Of a stretch of 64,000 nt of DNA, positions 25,007 through 34,281 are shown piece by piece. A program made the position numbers and the translations under genes. Numbering within the stretch: position 1 is the stretch's first letter; each line of letters opens with the position of its first letter. Under the pieces are notes generated by a model. The model saw nothing but the letters and a program-made list of their open reading frames with translations. It searched no databases and was not told the origin of the DNA. Source of the DNA: Desulfotignum sp. (GTDB taxonomy: Bacteria > Desulfobacterota > Desulfobacteria > Desulfobacterales > Desulfobacteraceae); contig JAGYOW010000007.1 in the NCBI GenBank assembly GCA_018399285.1, positions 34,787 through 98,786 on the forward strand. Direction: 5' to 3'.

Positions 25007-25576
25007 ATGCACCTGACAGACATACGCGAAAAACTGGCGGCCCGGCCGGACCTGACCCGGCACCTGGCGCAGGTCAAGGAACAGATGGCCACCTGCATCC
25101 AGTGCGGGACCTGTTCGAGCTCCTGTCCCAATGCCGGATTCATGGATATGACGCCCCGGCGCATGTGGCGGGCCGTGCTGACGGACCGGGTGGACATGGT
25201 TTTTTCCAGCCAGACGTTCATGCTGTGTGCCAGCTGTTATGTGTGTACCCTGCGCTGCCCCCGGGGACTGCCTTTGACCGATGCCATGGCCGAACTCAAG
25301 CAGGTGGCGTTTGCCCTGGACCTGGATCGGTTCAGGCGGTCCACGCGGTTTTATCGGGCATTTATGGACAATATCCGTCAATACGGCCGGGTCCGGGAAA
25401 CCGAAATGATGGCCCGGTATTTTCTGGCGGTCAAAGACCCCCGGGTGCCCATGTCATACACGGGCATGGGCATCAAGCTCATGGCTAAACACAAACTGCA
25501 CCCGCATTTTCCCACCCTGGGACCGGGCCGGCTGGGGCCGCTGTTTGAACGGGCAACGCAACAACAGGAGCAATGA
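25007..25576 (+). CDS. hdrC: HdrC-like iron-sulfur subunit
   Basis: A 189-residue protein starting MHLTDIREKL (the ATG at 25007 is chosen over a GTG two codons earlier). Two [4Fe-4S] motifs are present: CIQCGTCSSSCP near residue 29 and CASCYVCTLRCP near residue 70. HdrC carries electrons between HdrA and the catalytic HdrB. It is followed by hdrB at once (stop and start one base apart). The C-terminal region is basic and hydrophilic, so no membrane anchoring is expected. Confidence 0.9.
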   Translation: MHLTDIREKLAARPDLTRHLAQVKEQMATCIQCGTCSSSCPNAGFMDMTPRRMWRAVLTDRVDMVFSSQTFMLCASCYVCTLRCPRGLPLTDAMAELKQVAFALDLDRFRRSTRFYRAFMDNIRQYGRVRETEMMARYFLAVKDPRVPMSYTGMGIKLMAKHKLHPHFPTLGPGRLGPLFERATQQQEQ

Positions 25577-25577
25577 C

Positions 25578-26420
25578 ATGGACTATCTGTATTATCCGGG
25601 CTGCTCCCTGGAAGGCACAGCCAACGAATATGATCTTTCCTGCCGGGAACTGTTCAAGGCCCTGGGGGATTGCCTGACCGACATCCCGGACTGGACCTGC
25701 TGCGGGGCCACAGCAGCCCAGTGCGTGGACGCGTTTCTTTCCGTGGTGCTGCCGGCCCGGAATCTGGCCCTGGCGGAAAAAACCGATACCGGCCTGGATG
25801 TGCTGGTCCCGTGCAGCGCCTGTTACCTGAACCTGAAAAAAGCCCGGCAGGATCTGCTGGAAAACAGTGCCCTGCAGGCTCGGGTGAACCAGGTGCTGGC
25901 GCCGGACGAACTGGCGGTTAACGCCTCCGTGCGGGTCCGGCATCTCCTGGATGTGCTGAGCCGGGACGGGGCCGTGGACCGGGTGGCCGAACTGGCGGAA
26001 AATCGCATGAAAGGGTTCGTGGTTGCGCCATATTACGGATGTCAGTGTCTGCGGCCTTTTGCGGAGTTCGATGACCCGGAACAGCCCCGGTCCATGGATG
26101 CCCTGATCCGGGCCACGGGCGCGGATGTGCTGGCATGGGACATGGGAGGGGTGTGTTGCGGGGCTTCCACGGCCACCACCAAACCCCAGGTGGGAAAGGA
26201 ACTGGTGGGCCGGATTCTGGATCAGGCAGGGGATGCCCATGCCGTGGTGACCGTGTGCCCCATGTGCCAGATGAACCTGGAGCGGTTCCAGCCCCGGCCC
26301 GTGCCGGTCCTGTATCTGCCGCAGTTTTTAGGGTTGGCCCTGGGACTGTCCGGCAAGTCTCTGGGCTGTGACATGAATCTGTCCGATATCAAACCGGTGC
26401 TGTCCCGGGTGGCTTCATGA
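25578..26420 (+). CDS. hdrB: HdrB-like subunit with two CCG domains
   Basis: A 280-residue protein with both CCG-type cysteine motifs: WTCCGATAAQC followed by PCSACYLNL in the N-terminal half, and YYGCQCLRP, GVCCGASTATTK and CPMCQMNLE in the C-terminal half. In methanogens these bind the two non-cubane [4Fe-4S] clusters that reduce heterodisulfide. In sulfate reducers the substrate of HdrB-like proteins is not established (a thiol-disulfide carrier such as DsrC is often suggested). The start at 25578 (MDYLYYPGCSLEGT) is standard. The stop overlaps the following kinase start. Confidence 0.92.
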   Translation: MDYLYYPGCSLEGTANEYDLSCRELFKALGDCLTDIPDWTCCGATAAQCVDAFLSVVLPARNLALAEKTDTGLDVLVPCSACYLNLKKARQDLLENSALQARVNQVLAPDELAVNASVRVRHLLDVLSRDGAVDRVAELAENRMKGFVVAPYYGCQCLRPFAEFDDPEQPRSMDALIRATGADVLAWDMGGVCCGASTATTKPQVGKELVGRILDQAGDAHAVVTVCPMCQMNLERFQPRPVPVLYLPQFLGLALGLSGKSLGCDMNLSDIKPVLSRVAS

Positions 26421-28717
26421 ACCATTTGTTGAATTATTTCCGGCACAGCCTGGTGTTCCGGCTCATTTTCATTGTCAGCCTGACAGTGGTTCTGTCCATT
26501 TCGTTGTGGGCCTTTGTCAATGTCAGAAATTTCAAGGCCCGGAACATGGAAAACCATATCGCGTCAACGGACCGGCTGAGCAATTCCATCAAACTGGGGA
26601 CCCATTATGCCATGATGCTCAATTCCCGGGACGACATCAACCAGATCATCAACAATATCGCCCGCCAGCCCGGGATTGAAAACATCCGCATCTACAACAA
26701 GGAAGGCCAGATCAAATTCACCAATCAGCCCCATGAGGTGGAGCAGTTTGTGGATATCAAGGCCGTGGCCTGTGATATCTGCCATAAAAAGGATCCCGCA
26801 CCCTCAACAATCTCTCTTAAGGAACGGACCCGGATCATTCAGTCTTCGGAAGGACACCGGCTTTTGGGCATTGTGCAGCCCATCCGCAATGACCCGGGGT
26901 GCGCCACCAGTGACTGCCATTTTCATTCTAAAGATCAGACCATTTTAGGGGCACTGGATGTGGTGGTGTCCTTGAAAGAAACCGATGCCCAGGTGGTGAA
27001 AATGGAACAAGGGGTTTTCAGCCTGGCGTTTTTCACGATTCTGATCACCTCGGTCATCATTTTTTTCACCACGTTGTTTTTTGTGAAAAAACCCATCATC
27101 AAGCTGGTGGAAGGCACCCGCCGGATTGCCAGCGGTGATTACGAGGCAGACATCGATATCGGCCGGGCCCATGAAATTCAGCCCTTAGGCAAAGCGATCC
27201 AGCAGATGGGCAAAAAAATCGGAGCCCATCAGGCAGCCCTCAAAAAACAGAAAAACGAATACCAGGCATTGTTTGACAATGCCCCGTGCATGATCGCGGT
27301 GCAGGATAAAAATTTCCGGCTGATCCAGTACAACCGGGCGTTCAAGGAACGGTTCGATCCCCGGCCCGGTGATTACTGCTATTCGGTTTATAAAGGGCTG
27401 GATCATCAATGCCCGGACTGCCCCGTGGAAAAAACTTTTGCCGACGGCCAGTCCCACTACGGGGAGACGGAAGGGGTCGGCCGCAAGGGCCAGAAAAAGC
27501 ACTGGATCTTCATCACCGCGCCCATGCGGGATGAAAACGGTGACATTGTGGCAGGCATGGAAATGAGCATCGACATCACCCAGCGCAGACACCTGGAACA
27601 GGATTTGAAAAAATCGGAAGAAAAATACCACGCCATTTTCAACAATATTTTCAATCCTGTATTTGTGGTGGACCAGGAATCACTTGAAATTCTGGACTGC
27701 AATATCAAAGCCGTGGACCTGTATCATGCCGGCGGAAAAAACCTGACGGGAAAATTGTTCAGTGATTTTTTCCCTCGAGAGGATCAGGCGCACATGATCC
27801 GTCAGGTGAAATCCAAAAAAGAGATCTCCAAAGTCCAGCATATCAAGGCGGACGGCAGAAAAATCGATGTGGACATGTGGGTGGCCCCGGCGGAATACTC
27901 GGGTCAGAACGTGTTTCTGATCACCATCAATGACATCACCCTGCGTCTGGAAACCGAGCAGCACCTGCTCCATGCCAGCAAAATGGCCACTTTGGGCGAG
28001 ATGTCCACGGGCATCGCCCATGAGTTGAATCAGCCCTTGTCGGTCATTAAATCTTCGGCCAGTTTCTGCCTGCGAAAGATTCATAATCAGGAGTCTATTT
28101 CAGAAGAGATTTTCCACAAACTGATCGGAAAAATCGACATCAATGTGGACCGGGCCGACAAAATCATCCAGCACATGCGCCAGTTTGCCAGAAAATCCGA
28201 TATCAGGCTGGTGAGAACCCGGATCAATGACGTGATCCAGCAGACCTTTGACATGCTCAATCAGCAGTTGAAAATCCGGGGGATCCAGGTATTATGGGAG
28301 AAGAACGATGCGTTGCCCGAGATCCAGGCGGACCCGGACCGCCTGGAACAGGTTTTCATCAACCTGGTGATGAATGCCAAGGATGCCATTGAAGCCAAAT
28401 GGGAGGCCCGGGGAAGCGGTGATGACGGCAAAGACCGGATTATGATCCATACGTTTGTGGCCAATGACAAGGTGGTTGTTCAGGTGAGCGACACAGGCAT
28501 CGGAATCCGGAAAGAGGCAAAAGACCGTTTGTTTGAACCGTTTTTCACCACCAAGGAAGTAGGCAAGGGAACGGGCCTGGGCCTGTCCATCTCCTATGGG
28601 ATCGTCAAGGACTGCAAGGGAGATATTCAGGTGGACACTCCTCCGGACGGCGGCGCAAAATTCACCCTGATATTTCCGGTTCCCGAAGCAACGGACGAAG
28701 ATATCGAATATGCCTGA
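26417..28717 (+). CDS. Membrane PAS sensor histidine kinase with periplasmic c-type haem motifs
   Basis: 766 residues: membrane helix at about 13-36, a periplasmic domain to about 200 containing CDICH (119-123, a canonical CXXCH) and CATSDCH (162-168, CX4CH), a second helix at about 203-225, HAMP, a first PAS domain ([14 protein letters not shown], containing CPDCPVEK), a second PAS ([15 protein letters not shown]), a HisKA helix ([19 protein letters not shown]) and an HATPase domain ([25 protein letters not shown]). One or two covalent haems would make it a periplasmic redox or gas sensor. It starts within the hdrB stop, tying it to the Hdr enzymes. The haem inference rests on the motifs alone. 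Confidence 0.85.
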   Translation: MNHLLNYFRHSLVFRLIFIVSLTVVLSISLWAFVNVRNFKARNMENHIASTDRLSNSIKLGTHYAMMLNSRDDINQIINNIARQPGIENIRIYNKEGQIKFTNQPHEVEQFVDIKAVACDICHKKDPAPSTISLKERTRIIQSSEGHRLLGIVQPIRNDPGCATSDCHFHSKDQTILGALDVVVSLKETDAQVVKMEQGVFSLAFFTILITSVIIFFTTLFFVKKPIIKLVEGTRRIASGDYEADIDIGRAHEIQPLGKAIQQMGKKIGAHQAALKKQKNEYQALFDNAPCMIAVQDKNFRLIQYNRAFKERFDPRPGDYCYSVYKGLDHQCPDCPVEKTFADGQSHYGETEGVGRKGQKKHWIFITAPMRDENGDIVAGMEMSIDITQRRHLEQDLKKSEEKYHAIFNNIFNPVFVVDQESLEILDCNIKAVDLYHAGGKNLTGKLFSDFFPREDQAHMIRQVKSKKEISKVQHIKADGRKIDVDMWVAPAEYSGQNVFLITINDITLRLETEQHLLHASKMATLGEMSTGIAHELNQPLSVIKSSASFCLRKIHNQESISEEIFHKLIGKIDINVDRADKIIQHMRQFARKSDIRLVRTRINDVIQQTFDMLNQQLKIRGIQVLWEKNDALPEIQADPDRLEQVFINLVMNAKDAIEAKWEARGSGDDGKDRIMIHTFVANDKVVVQVSDTGIGIRKEAKDRLFEPFFTTKEVGKGTGLGLSISYGIVKDCKGDIQVDTPPDGGAKFTLIFPVPEATDEDIEYA

Positions 28718-28729
28718 AAGGAGGCGTTC

Positions 28730-29875
28730 ATGGACAAGACACCCTTCACCATTCTGATCGTGGACGATGAAGAAGATATCAGAGAGGTGCTTGAGATCGC
28801 GCTCATGGACATGGGGCATGAAGTGCTTTTGGCCCCGGACGGGAAAAAAGCCCTGGAACTGTTTGAAGACCATCATCCGTCCATTGTGATCACGGATATC
28901 AAAATGCCGGTCATGGGCGGTATTGAACTGCTCAAACAGGTGAAACGCCGATCTCCGGACACGCAGGTGATCATGATCACCGGACACGGGGACATGGATC
29001 TCACCATTGACAGCCTGAAATTCGGGGCCACGGATTTCATTACCAAACCCGTGAACGTGGACATCCTGGAAATAGCTGTGACCAAGGCCGTGGATCAGCT
29101 CATTGCCCAGCAGAAACTGGTGGAATATACCCAGAAACTGGAACTGCTGGTGCTGGAAAAATCCAAACTCACGGATCATTTATCCTCTTTAGGCCTGATG
29201 CTGGGCACGGTATCCCATAACATCAAAGGCCTGCTCACCAACCTGGACGGCGGGTTGTTCATCGCCCGGTCCGGCCTGAAAAAAAAGAATTTTGCCGATA
29301 TTGCCGAAGGCATGGATCTGCTGTCCCAGGCCGTGGAAAAAATCAAGCAGCTGATCATGGATATTCTGCTGTATTCCAAGGAACGGTCCATGGATATTCA
29401 GCCCGTGCCCCTGGATCAGTTTATCAAAGATATTCAGGAAACCATGAAAATGAAACTGGCCAGCCATCCCATCGATTTTCAGGTGAAATCGGACAATGCC
29501 CCGGCCACCCTGAACCTGGATCCGTCTTCCATGATGTCCGCACTGGTGAATATGCTGGATAATGCCGTGGATGCCTGTGTGGAAGACAAAGACCAGACCG
29601 GTCACTTCATCCGCCTGACCATCGAAGAAAAGGGCAATCAGCTGGTGATCAAGGTTCAAGATGACGGGTGCGGCATGGATGTGGAAACCAAGGCCAGGAT
29701 CTTTGACCTGTTCTTTTCTTCCAAACAGGTCAAAGGCACGGGGTTTGGCTTATTCATCGCACGGAACATCATCGCCCAGCACAAGGGCACCATCACCGTG
29801 GAATCAGTCAAGCGCCGGGGCACGACCTTTACGATTTTCCTCCCACTGGATCCTTTGCCGGACCAGGGGGTGTGA
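28730..29875 (+). CDS. Receiver-histidine kinase hybrid, last gene of the Hdr operon
   Basis: 381 residues with a receiver (1-125; LIVDDEEDIREV, Asp in VITDIKMPVMGG, ITKPVNVD) joined by a coiled linker to a kinase-like part. The His-box region reads LGTVSHNIKGLLTNLDGG, where the usual HE(I/L)NNP is replaced by HNIKG, and the HATPase domain has NMLDNAVDACVE, DDGCGMD and GTGFGLFIARNI. It lies 12 bases after the haem-type kinase and is its likely phosphotransfer partner. There is no DNA-binding domain, so the output is a further phosphorelay or a protein interaction. Confidence 0.85.
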   Translation: MDKTPFTILIVDDEEDIREVLEIALMDMGHEVLLAPDGKKALELFEDHHPSIVITDIKMPVMGGIELLKQVKRRSPDTQVIMITGHGDMDLTIDSLKFGATDFITKPVNVDILEIAVTKAVDQLIAQQKLVEYTQKLELLVLEKSKLTDHLSSLGLMLGTVSHNIKGLLTNLDGGLFIARSGLKKKNFADIAEGMDLLSQAVEKIKQLIMDILLYSKERSMDIQPVPLDQFIKDIQETMKMKLASHPIDFQVKSDNAPATLNLDPSSMMSALVNMLDNAVDACVEDKDQTGHFIRLTIEEKGNQLVIKVQDDGCGMDVETKARIFDLFFSSKQVKGTGFGLFIARNIIAQHKGTITVESVKRRGTTFTIFLPLDPLPDQGV

Positions 29876-29879
29876 ACGG

Positions 29880-30108
29880 CGTTCCCGCATTCCTCCAATA
29901 GTCTTTTCGAAGTAAGGATTTCCACACCAAAATCCTCAACTCCCTTGAAATCCTTTCTGTTGAAAGTTGTTATGGATTTCACACCAGATGCCACAGCCAG
30001 TTCGAGAACGTGATCGTCTTTAGGATCAGCGAGAAACGGTCGCCAAGCCTTTTGATATATATACCATAGCTTCTTCAGGTCTTTCTTTTCCGCCGGAATC
30101 GCCGGCAT
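29880..30108 (-). pseudogene. Remnant of a PIN-domain toxin (C-terminal half only)
   Basis: The minus-strand reading from 30108 gives KAWRPFLADPKDDHVLELAV, then ASGVKSITTFNRKDFKGVEDFGVEILT, the C-terminal half of a PIN_3-type VapC-like RNase. The first half with its catalytic Asp is absent (a stop lies four codons upstream), and the frame runs on into the end of the kinase gene. No antitoxin is visible. It marks the left border of the accessory region. Confidence 0.6.
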
Positions 30109-30163
30109 ATCCCAATACTAGCGGGGTTGATGAATGATAAATAATCTCGGTTGTAGATGAACA

Positions 30164-31960
30164 TTATTCGTTAGTAGGTTGAATTAATGGAATAATTTTG
30201 AATTGATTTACATCTACCACTCCCATATCGGTAATTCGTAATTCTGGGATCACGGCCAAGGCCATGAAACTTAATGTCATAAATACATTTTCATGAGCAC
30301 TCCCCATAATCTGTGCGGTTTCTTTCACTTTACGATAACTGGCGATAATTTGTGGAAGTGGATCAGAAGCCATTAAACCTGCTATTTGTAAAGGAAAGAA
30401 AGTGACATTTCCATCGATTAATGCCCCCATTCCTCCACCACGAGCAATCATTTCATTTGTTAGCTGAGCCATATCACGATCATTTGTGCCAACAACAATT
30501 AAATTGTGATTATCATGTGCAACAGTAGAAGCAATAGCCCCATTCTTAATCCCTATTCCACGAATTAAACCATAAGCCATTTGGTTAGTGTTATGATGTC
30601 TTTCGAAAACCGCAATTTTAAGGACATCTTGTGCCACATCTCCGCGTATTTGCGAAATTCCATCAACAGTTTGGATTGGCCACTTGGCAATGACTTTCTT
30701 TGTGAGCAAACTATCTTTCACTGTTTGAATAATGTTTACTGATACTGATTTTTCAGTTCCTTGAAAAGGAATGATAAAATCATCGGCAGAAAAGGTTTTA
30801 GAAATATGCATACTATGTAAGAAGGCTGAATAATCATACTCTGGCTTTGTACTATTCAGCTCCCCATCTTTTACTATGATTTTTCCTTGATGAATAACCG
30901 TATCAACGGTTAAAGATTCCAAATCGTTGAATATTACAATATTTGCGCTATACGATGGTTCCAGTCTACCTGTTAATCTTCTATGCGTTCGATCTAAAAA
31001 TGGTTGTAAATAGTTACTTGAATTCACTGTAGCCATTCGTAATGCTGTTATTGTTGCTTTTTCAAGTTCCATTTTGCCTTGGTTTTGGAATATTTCTCGA
31101 GCTCTTCGAACAATTCGGTCAATATGTCCTTTTTCATATAATTCCGATGGAGACAAATCATCCGAACAGAACATTATTTTGTCAAAATTAGCTTCTTGAT
31201 CGATTAAGTCGGGAAGAATATTATCTAAATCTCTGGTGGCACTTCCGTAGCGCAATGCGATAAACATTCCTTTTTCAATTTTTTCTTGCACTTCCTTAGC
31301 GGTAGTTGCTTCATGATCTGACATTATGCGGACAGTTCCGTCAAGATGTCCATTAGAAATATAAATGTCCAAATCTTGACCACTCACTCCTGGTGCATGC
31401 CCATCTATAATTTTTTTATTATTAAATACAAGGTCCACTTTTTTCCGTGCATCGCCTATATCATGAATAATTCCGGGAAAATTCATCATCTCACCCAGAC
31501 CATAAACTCGATCATCCTCAATTAATTTTTTAATTTCAGCAATTCCGATCGAAGCGCCAGAATGTTCCATATGGGTGGCGGGAACACAAGAAGGGATACC
31601 TACATACATATCTAAAGGCAATTTATCTGCTTGTTCTAACCATAAGGTTATCCCTTTAACCCCTTCCACATTTGCAATTTCATGCGGATCCACAACACAT
31701 GTCGTTGTACCGTGTTGAATTGCATGATATCCAAATTCCAGCGGGGGCATCATGCAACTTTCAATGTGTAGATGAGATTCAATTAAACCGGGGGAGATGA
31801 ATTTTCCCTTTACATCAAGAACTTCTGTATTTTCAGGGATATCAGTAAAATCAGGGTGGATTTTTTTAATGTAATCATCAATAATCAGAAGATTTTCTTG
31901 ACGAATTTCTTCCTTAAAAGGATCTATGATAAATCCATTTTTCAATAAAATTGCAGTCAT
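30164..31960 (-). CDS. ade: Adenine deaminase
   Basis: Converts adenine to hypoxanthine and ammonia in purine salvage. The 598-residue protein has the amidohydrolase metal motif ESHLHIESCMMPP (about 61-73), VDPHEIANVEGVKG, GEMMNFPGIIHD, HAPGVSGQDLD and DHEATTAKEVQEK, and the C-terminal half typical of bacterial Ade (VAHDNHNLIVVGTND, ARGGGMGALIDG). Length and all motifs are intact, with GAGGAAAAA before the ATG. Base composition is strikingly AT-rich compared with flanking genes, and A/T-ending codons dominate, so it is probably a recent transfer. It lies beside the ruins of a nucleoside-type ABC transporter, a plausible functional link. Confidence 0.93.
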   Translation of the reverse strand: MTAILLKNGFIIDPFKEEIRQENLLIIDDYIKKIHPDFTDIPENTEVLDVKGKFISPGLIESHLHIESCMMPPLEFGYHAIQHGTTTCVVDPHEIANVEGVKGITLWLEQADKLPLDMYVGIPSCVPATHMEHSGASIGIAEIKKLIEDDRVYGLGEMMNFPGIIHDIGDARKKVDLVFNNKKIIDGHAPGVSGQDLDIYISNGHLDGTVRIMSDHEATTAKEVQEKIEKGMFIALRYGSATRDLDNILPDLIDQEANFDKIMFCSDDLSPSELYEKGHIDRIVRRAREIFQNQGKMELEKATITALRMATVNSSNYLQPFLDRTHRRLTGRLEPSYSANIVIFNDLESLTVDTVIHQGKIIVKDGELNSTKPEYDYSAFLHSMHISKTFSADDFIIPFQGTEKSVSVNIIQTVKDSLLTKKVIAKWPIQTVDGISQIRGDVAQDVLKIAVFERHHNTNQMAYGLIRGIGIKNGAIASTVAHDNHNLIVVGTNDRDMAQLTNEMIARGGGMGALIDGNVTFFPLQIAGLMASDPLPQIIASYRKVKETAQIMGSAHENVFMTLSFMALAVIPELRITDMGVVDVNQFKIIPLIQPTNE

Positions 31961-32065
31961 TTTTTCCTCGATATTCTTTATTATTGATTTATGGTTTTTC
32001 GATTTATAGATAGTGGCTGGCCGGAAACCCCTTGTTGCATCTGCCTTTTTTCAAGAGCACCATAT

Positions 32066-33082
32066 TTATAACACCCTGTATTTGCATTGACAATTGACGA
32101 ATTTCGCTAAATGTGACAGCGCTTTTTTCGATAATTGTTTCCTTGTCCTGACAGGAGAATTGCTGTGCACCCCAATTTTCAAATCACAGTTCAAGTACTC
32201 ATCCGGATTCAATTCCAGTGAATAAGACGGCAAAAAGAAGACTTCTATTTCGTCTTTATGTTCTTGAAGCCACTCTTTGACAACATGGCTGTGATGAACC
32301 CTCAAGTTATCGAGAATTAAAAAAACCTTCTGACCGGTATCTTTCACCAGTCGTTTCATAAAACGGATCAGGGTGTCAGCATTCATCTTTTCTTTATAAA
32401 TCATAAAGCGGACCTTGCCCTGGTTTGTGACCGTTGAAATCAAATTTACACGCTGGCATCGTGGATGCATTTTTATCGCAGAAGTGGAGCCGCAAGGGGC
32501 ACAACTTCTGCCATGATAGCTGTCATTGCAAAAGCCGGTTTCATCTCCCCAATGAATTTCAGCCTTTTCCTGTTTTGCACGATTGGCTATGGACGGATAC
32601 ACTTCATTCAACCAAGCCTTAACCGCTTTAGGGTTTTGCTTATATGCCTTCCGGAGGGGTTTCTGGGGGGTGAAATTCCAGCGTTTCAGGTATTCGCCCA
32701 CCGTACGTATTGGCATGTCGATACCATAGACATCTTTTATCACCTGCCCAACAGCTTTGCGTGTCCATAGTGCAAAAGGAAGCTTTAGTTGATCAGGGCA
32801 TTTGTCAACGATCGCCTTTTGAATGATCTTCTCCTGGGAAACATCCAAAGTTCTGCAACTGCCGGTTGGACGCCCTCTTTTCTTGATCTGAAGGGCCTTT
32901 TTTCCACCACTTTGGTACGCTTTGTACCATGCACAAATGGTCGTCGCTTGTACATGAACAATTTCAGCAATCTGCTTGTAGGTCTTTCCGGATTTTTTGA
33001 GCTGGATTGCCATCTGCCGGAGTTCCTGCTGGGCTTCTGTACTTAATTTCCTAGCATCTCGTTTTACCATGCCTTTGACCAT
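32066..33082 (-). CDS. IS630-family transposase
   Basis: 338 residues with an N-terminal helix-turn-helix region (KTYKQIAEIVHVQATTICAW), a linker with KKRGRPTG, and a DDE catalytic domain: IHWGDETGF, FLILDNLRVHHSHVV and PSYSLELNPDEYLN. This is the IS630/Tc1 arrangement. The gene looks intact. I could not define terminal inverted repeats with confidence; IS630 elements insert at TA, and both flanks are AT-rich. It lies 105 bases from the adenine deaminase start. Confidence 0.9.
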   Translation of the reverse strand: MVKGMVKRDARKLSTEAQQELRQMAIQLKKSGKTYKQIAEIVHVQATTICAWYKAYQSGGKKALQIKKRGRPTGSCRTLDVSQEKIIQKAIVDKCPDQLKLPFALWTRKAVGQVIKDVYGIDMPIRTVGEYLKRWNFTPQKPLRKAYKQNPKAVKAWLNEVYPSIANRAKQEKAEIHWGDETGFCNDSYHGRSCAPCGSTSAIKMHPRCQRVNLISTVTNQGKVRFMIYKEKMNADTLIRFMKRLVKDTGQKVFLILDNLRVHHSHVVKEWLQEHKDEIEVFFLPSYSLELNPDEYLNCDLKIGVHSNSPVRTRKQLSKKALSHLAKFVNCQCKYRVL

Positions 33083-33341
33083 AGCACATCAGAAAAAATA
33101 TTTCGAGTATTTTTTTGCTGAGTTAATATATTAGCTAATGACCCCGGATGTGCCCATTGACCCATGGCATATTATCTCCTCAGATGAGATCATGCTCTTC
33201 CATGCCGGCACCCCCATGATTATGATGCTTCTTTATCCAGATGGGTCTTGCCCCTTTTTTTTGATTATTGACTTTTATAACCTTTGAATGTCGCGTGACC
33301 CTCTGACCGGAGCGGGTGTGGTATCCCTGTTTTTTTAAAGG
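33083..33341. other. Intergenic sequence between the IS630 transposase and the BMP remnant
   Basis: No supported gene. A minus-strand open frame ending at 33180 reads ARPIWIKKHHNHGGAGMEEH, which looks protein-like but matches nothing I recognise and lacks a clear start; it could be a gene remnant. The right part leads into the promoter at 33342. Confidence 0.35.
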
Positions 33342-33371
33342 TTGACTCAAATCCCTCAAATATCGTATTAT
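33342..33371 (+). promoter_or_regulatory. Promoter of the truncated BMP transporter gene
   Basis: TTGACT (33342-33347) and TATTAT (33366-33371) with an 18-base spacer, 46 bases before the ATG at 33418. The palindrome TCCCGGGA directly after the -10 box could be an operator. Confidence 0.55.
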
Positions 33372-33417
33372 CCCGGGATATTTTAACCCCCTAACTTTAA
33401 AAAAGGAGTGACCCGGG

Positions 33418-33561
33418 ATGAAAAAGTGGACCCTGTTACTGCTGATCTGTTCCATTGCGATGCTGGGCTTTTCAGCAAATACTGTTGGTGCGGAAGACAA
33501 AAAGATCAAAGCCGGATTTATCTATGTGGGACCGGTGGTGTTATATTCCAAAATATTTTGA
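33418..33561 (+). pseudogene. 5' stub of a BMP-family (nucleoside-binding) ABC lipoprotein gene
   Basis: After an AAGGAGTG ribosome site the frame reads MKKWTLLLLICSIAMLGFSA, then NTVGAEDKKIKAGFIYVGPV. That is a signal peptide followed by the KxGFIYVGPV start typical of Bmp/PnrA substrate-binding proteins, which normally continues DHGWT. Homology stops after about 41 residues and the frame closes at 33561. The rest of the gene, about 300 codons, is missing, replaced by a transposon and an hsdR fragment. The permease and ATPase genes of the same transporter resume near 38.9 kb. Confidence 0.75.
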
Positions 33562-33731
33562 ATCAAATCCCGCGATATTTTTCACATTAAATTGACAAAC
33601 TTGAAATTTTTTTGAATTATTCTGCCCAGGTTTTTATCAGATTATTTTGGCTGAAATGAAAAGGGCGATATGGTTTGCAGCCCATCGCCCTTTGAATCGG
33701 GGGATTATAAAATCCCACCCAAGATGGAAAA

Positions 33732-34178
33732 ATGATAGTGAAAGTCAAAGCAAATATCAAGCAAATTTTCAAACTGGGCAAAAAATTTAAATGGCAAAAA
33801 CCAGGCAAATGTCTTAACTGCAACGAATCAACCCTTTGGGGGCACGGGTTTGTGCTCTCATTTTTTGATGGATTTGATCAGGGCCTTTACCTGAAGCGGT
33901 ACCGCTGCCCATATTGCCGTACGGTTTTCAAACTGAAGCCTTTTGGATATTTCAAGCGGTTCCAGGCTGATACCAGGCTGATATTTTCAAGTATCCTGAG
34001 CCGGATATATAAGGGCAGATACCTGCCGGGATTGTCATGGAGCAGGCAGCACTTCTGGTTTGTCGCCCTGCAACGAAACATAGCGGCTTATCTGTCCAAC
34101 ACTTGGAACAAAGGGGTTATTGCAGGTTTTGTCGAACTGGTCAGGATGGGCAAAATCCCGGTTACCAGGTCAATTTAA
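33732..34178 (+). CDS. Zinc-ribbon (DUF6431-like) protein of the transposon
   Basis: 148 residues with two CXXC pairs (CLNCNESTLWGHG and YRCPYCRTVFKL, about 27-65) forming a zinc ribbon, then a basic helical part (LSRIYKGRYLPGLSWSRQHF) that may bind DNA. It resembles the small DUF6431-type zinc-ribbon proteins found beside DDE transposase/ATPase pairs. It lies 103 bases before the transposase gene. The role in transposition is unknown; end recognition is possible. Confidence 0.65.
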   Translation: MIVKVKANIKQIFKLGKKFKWQKPGKCLNCNESTLWGHGFVLSFFDGFDQGLYLKRYRCPYCRTVFKLKPFGYFKRFQADTRLIFSSILSRIYKGRYLPGLSWSRQHFWFVALQRNIAAYLSNTWNKGVIAGFVELVRMGKIPVTRSI

Positions 34179-34281
34179 TGATCAGGCGCTACCGGTTTTT
34201 TCACACCCTACCGCATGCTGTTATTTACCGGATGGTTTGATTGTCATACAAGCCTTGAAACTCTAAATTCAAGGAGGATGT

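Noticed and set aside
31961..32065. Purine riboswitch upstream of adenine deaminase
   Set aside because: The 105 bases are AT-rich and show none of the conserved loop sequences of purine riboswitches.
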